DNA from: Rhodamnia argentea
Taxonomy: Eukaryota > Streptophyta > Magnoliopsida > Myrtales > Myrtaceae
Assembly: GCF_020921035.1 (NCBI RefSeq)
Contig: NC_063155.1
Span: forward strand, 9,161,001 to 9,225,000
Reading direction: 5' to 3'
DNA length: 64,000 bases
This document shows positions 61,302 through 64,000 of the stretch, in pieces. Under the pieces are notes generated by a model. The model saw only the letters and a program-made list of their open reading frames with translations, searched no databases and had not been told where the DNA came from. The translations under genes and the position numbers were made by a program. Each line of letters begins with the position of its first letter. The first letter of the stretch is position 1.

Positions 61302-63020
61302 GCTGGTTAGTTTCTGTTCTTTAAGATTTTTCCCCTCACGCATGCGGATCCTGGTGCAATAGTTATCTTAGATGGAGTATTAGTTCTACTATCTATAAGG
61401 TGTGCACATGCAATGGGGCTATCCTCAGTACGAGTATTGACAAGCGGTCAGCTATTCATAAAAGCAATTACCTCAATCTAGTACAGGAATGATCGTGTCC
61501 CTTTGTTGGTCCACATAGAACTGGTAGGTGCATTGCGAAGTTCGTACTTTGCGTTGCGATGTTTCCTTTGTTTTCCCCGATGATTGTAATGCTTTGTATA
61601 ACAAAGGTGGACTCATCCTTGATCTGCATATTCATCTAATACGAGTTATTCACGCACATAGAGTGAAAAGTGGTTTCGGTATTCATTCGGGGCGCTCCAG
61701 GGCGCTTTTCTGTACATGTTGTTCGATTCTTGAGCTGGTAGTATCAAGCTCCTTCCTGGGGCTAACTAAAGATGAAGCACCTTCTTGCAATATATGACCC
61801 GGCAATCATGTGGCCCGTGCCTCTCTCTGTGTACTAGATACTCGCAGCTTGCGGTTGTGTCGGGTTGCAGCCTGCTACCCGTTGAAGTTAGGCAATCGAC
61901 ATGAATGCTAGATTGCTAATGGCACGTGACGATGAGCGTAATTTCAGGTGGCTTGGCAAACTCCTGGGACAGGATTATTATGTGAATATGTCCCTATTCC
62001 CCATCTCGTTCTCTTCATCTCCACAGAGGTTATTCCAGGACCAACATTCATATTGCCAGGGCAGGAATATGAATTTATCTGTCAGTGATGGGGAAAGAAG
62101 AATCTTTTCTCTTGCTATCATTGCTTGCATTTTTCTTCCGGCTGTTAGAATCCTGCGGATCCCATTGCTTCCTCGTGGATTTGATCCCAGGACGTGACCC
62201 CCCATTGCATGGATGTGTGGCTTGGCATCATTGCTTAAACCTTACTTATGCCTTCCACCAACCCCTCTTAAAGCCCTGTAATTATTCTAGTTGTTCACTT
62301 TTTCAATCTTTAGAGTCTATCTTTTGACTGGTTGGTCTTGTGAACTAACTAGAATCTCTCTCTCCCTCTCTCTCTCTCTCTCTTCCCTCCGCTTCTTGGA
62401 CATGAAGCTTCCTTTTCTTTTGACAAATCTTTATAGTAGAGTTGCATTTGTGGGATATTTGATAGCGCAAAGAATCATCAAATCGCGCTTCGTATAAGAA
62501 AAAGAACAAACGAGAATCTCTCTTTTATTCCCTCTCTTTTTCGCAAATTATTGTCGTCTCAAAAGGTCTGTTTTGAGTGGTTTGTCGGTAAAGAGTTGCT
62601 TAGCAGTCCTTAAGGGCGGGCATGAGAGCATTTCTGTTTCAAAAATTAACTTTTGATGATAAGTTAATTTTTCTACTTTTGGAGAGATGTAAACTTTTTT
62701 TACTTCTTCAAGTGGCTTCAAAACTACTTCTAGAGCAAAAAAAATTCTTTAAAAGTAGAAAAATAAAATTGTGTGACCGAACGGATTTTTGCTCTAGAAA
62801 TTATATTATCAAATGGATTTTTGCTTTAGAAGTACTTATAACGTAAAAATTCACTTTAGAAGTGTTGTCGTGCGTGCCCTAAGATCTCCACCGGTTCATC
62901 TTATGTAGTCATTGATGTTGTACTTGTAGGGATCAACTTAAGTAGATATCTCGTTGCATCTTGTCAACGTTAATCGTTGATGGGTTGACTGATTATACAT
63001 TGGTTCTTGACCTTTATGTG
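61302..63020. other. Intergenic with 3'UTR and a MITE
   Basis: The first several hundred bases are probably the WAT1 3'UTR. There is a CT run at 62358-62383. Otherwise no gene is seen; a MITE lies at 62610-62882. Confidence 0.5.
62610..62882. mobile_element. MITE, about 270 bp
   Basis: The left end TTAAGGGCGGGCATGAGA and the complement of the right end, TTAGGGCACGCACGACA, are imperfect inverted repeats. The interior is AT-rich with several CTAGAG/CTTTAGAAG words in mirrored order. hAT-like by the look of the ends, but no target duplication was confirmed. Confidence 0.55.
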
Positions 63021-63563
63021 GGAAAAAGTGTAAAAAAAAAGTCTTAAATCTATTGCATTGGAGGCAAATCAGTTCTAAATTTTTTTTTAGTGGTCCTAAA
63101 TATTTTGCATTGATAGCAATTCGACTCTAAACCCTAAACATTTTGTATTTATGTTAATTGAGTCAATCTAGCTAATTTTGGCCAAAAATTCGTTGACTTG
63201 AATGTCGGTTGTCCCACGTGGTAAGTTTGGCGTTGATGTTGGTATTTTTTAATATTATTTAAATAATTTTTTAATGATTGAGAAAAGAAAAAGAAGAAAA
63301 AACCAAAATATTTATTAAAAATTTGTTTAAAATATATAAAAAAAAAATATTCATGTTAATGGTCATGCTACATGTGACAATTGACGTCCACGTCAAAAAA
63401 TTTTTGGTTAAAATTAGTTGAACCGACTCAATTAACAGAAATCCATAACATTTAGGACTAAGCACTAATACAAAAAATTTAACATTGAATTGATAATTAA
63501 TAAAAAATTTATGACTAAATTGATATTAATATAATAAATTTAGAATTTTTTCAACACTTTTCC
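63021..63563. mobile_element. Foldback element (copy 7), same subfamily as 27184
   Basis: The left end GGAAAAAGTGTAAAAAAAAA pairs with the complement of the right end, GGAAAAGTGTTGAAAAAATT. Inside, TTAATTGAGTCAATCTAGCT and its mirrored copy (AGTTGAACCGACTCAATTAA) flank GTCGGTTGTCCCACGTGG and its mirror GTGACAATTGACGTCCACGT. The core is AT-rich. Confidence 0.75.
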
Positions 63564-63810
63564 TCCATTTTGTGGTTGGGTTGCTCATGCCGTCGACGCC
63601 CGCCCGTTCTCTTGACCCCATGAGTCGTCAACTCACGGGCATGGGTTTGGTCAACGTCAGGTCATCGCATATGTTTGAAATGGTCTTTACCTTGGATCAT
63701 TAAATGTGACAAACCTTGAGGAATCCTATGGATGTTCCTTACCCATGTTTCTATACTCGACTAAGATTGCGAAAGAAGCGAGACCACTTGCTTGAATCAC
63801 ACTCGTGCAG

Positions 63811-64000
63811 GGAAAATTACCAAAAGAGATTCTTAATCTATTGAAAGTGTGTCATTTTAACCAAAAATTTATATTTTTTTTATCACTCCAATACTAAATC
63901 ATTTATATTTGTACTAATTCGAATTTTTTGATCAATTTTAATTAGAAGTCGACTCACGTGGATGTCGGTATTGACTTGCTTGTACCTGATTCTTCGTTCG
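63811..64000. mobile_element. Foldback element (copy 8), cut by the window end
   Basis: GGAAAATTACCAAAAGAGAT at the left, ATCTATTGAAAGTGTGTCAT-type units, then AGTCGACTCACGTGGATGTC, which matches the inner arm words of the copies at 27184 and 63021. The other arm lies beyond the window. Confidence 0.6.

Overview
This is nuclear DNA of a flowering plant, almost certainly a eudicot. The genes have many short GT-AG introns, all recognisable proteins are land-plant families, and the spaces between genes are AT-rich and packed with plant-type mobile DNA. The species cannot be fixed from the sequence; a woody eudicot such as a Myrtaceae member is only a guess. No prokaryotic operons, CRISPR array or convincing RNA gene was seen.

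Layout. 96-3811 (-): mitochondrial aldehyde dehydrogenase of the ALDH2B type, missing its last exon(s) at the window edge. 5752-10970 (-): a CNGC16-like cyclic-nucleotide-gated channel, seven exons, intact. 11.2-14.4 kb: mobile DNA (a foldback element and a possible solo LTR). 15008-18612 (+): a nine-exon spermidine/spermine-synthase-family gene with a TATA box and three leader uORFs. About 19.76-27.15 kb: a decayed pararetrovirus-like element split by a 3.1-kb solo LTR with a perfect 5-bp target duplication. 28850-31610 (-): plastid anthranilate phosphoribosyltransferase (tryptophan synthesis), with a copy of its exon 5 lying 2.4 kb away. 33-41 kb: gene-free, with several foldback elements and a MITE. 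43033-45809 (+): class II trehalose-phosphate synthase, TPS11-like, with a probable 1.6-kb 5'UTR intron. 48254-48775 (+): a GC-rich single-exon gene of unknown function. 50929-52044 (-): a RING-H2 ATL46/47-type ubiquitin ligase. 54691-56719 (-): an LRR-III receptor-like pseudokinase broken by two single-base frameshifts. 58993-61301 (+): a WAT1-related EamA transporter. The last kilobase holds two more foldback elements.

The genes do not form a pathway cluster; they are ordinary unlinked housekeeping and signalling genes. The most unusual material is in the mobile DNA: the nested pararetrovirus/solo-LTR structure, and at least eight foldback elements that share one design (terminal inverted repeats followed by mirrored arrays of degenerate 25-45-bp units). 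Exon boundaries were placed by hand using reading frame, GT-AG ends and remembered family sequence, and each complete gene model closes in frame. No database search was possible.
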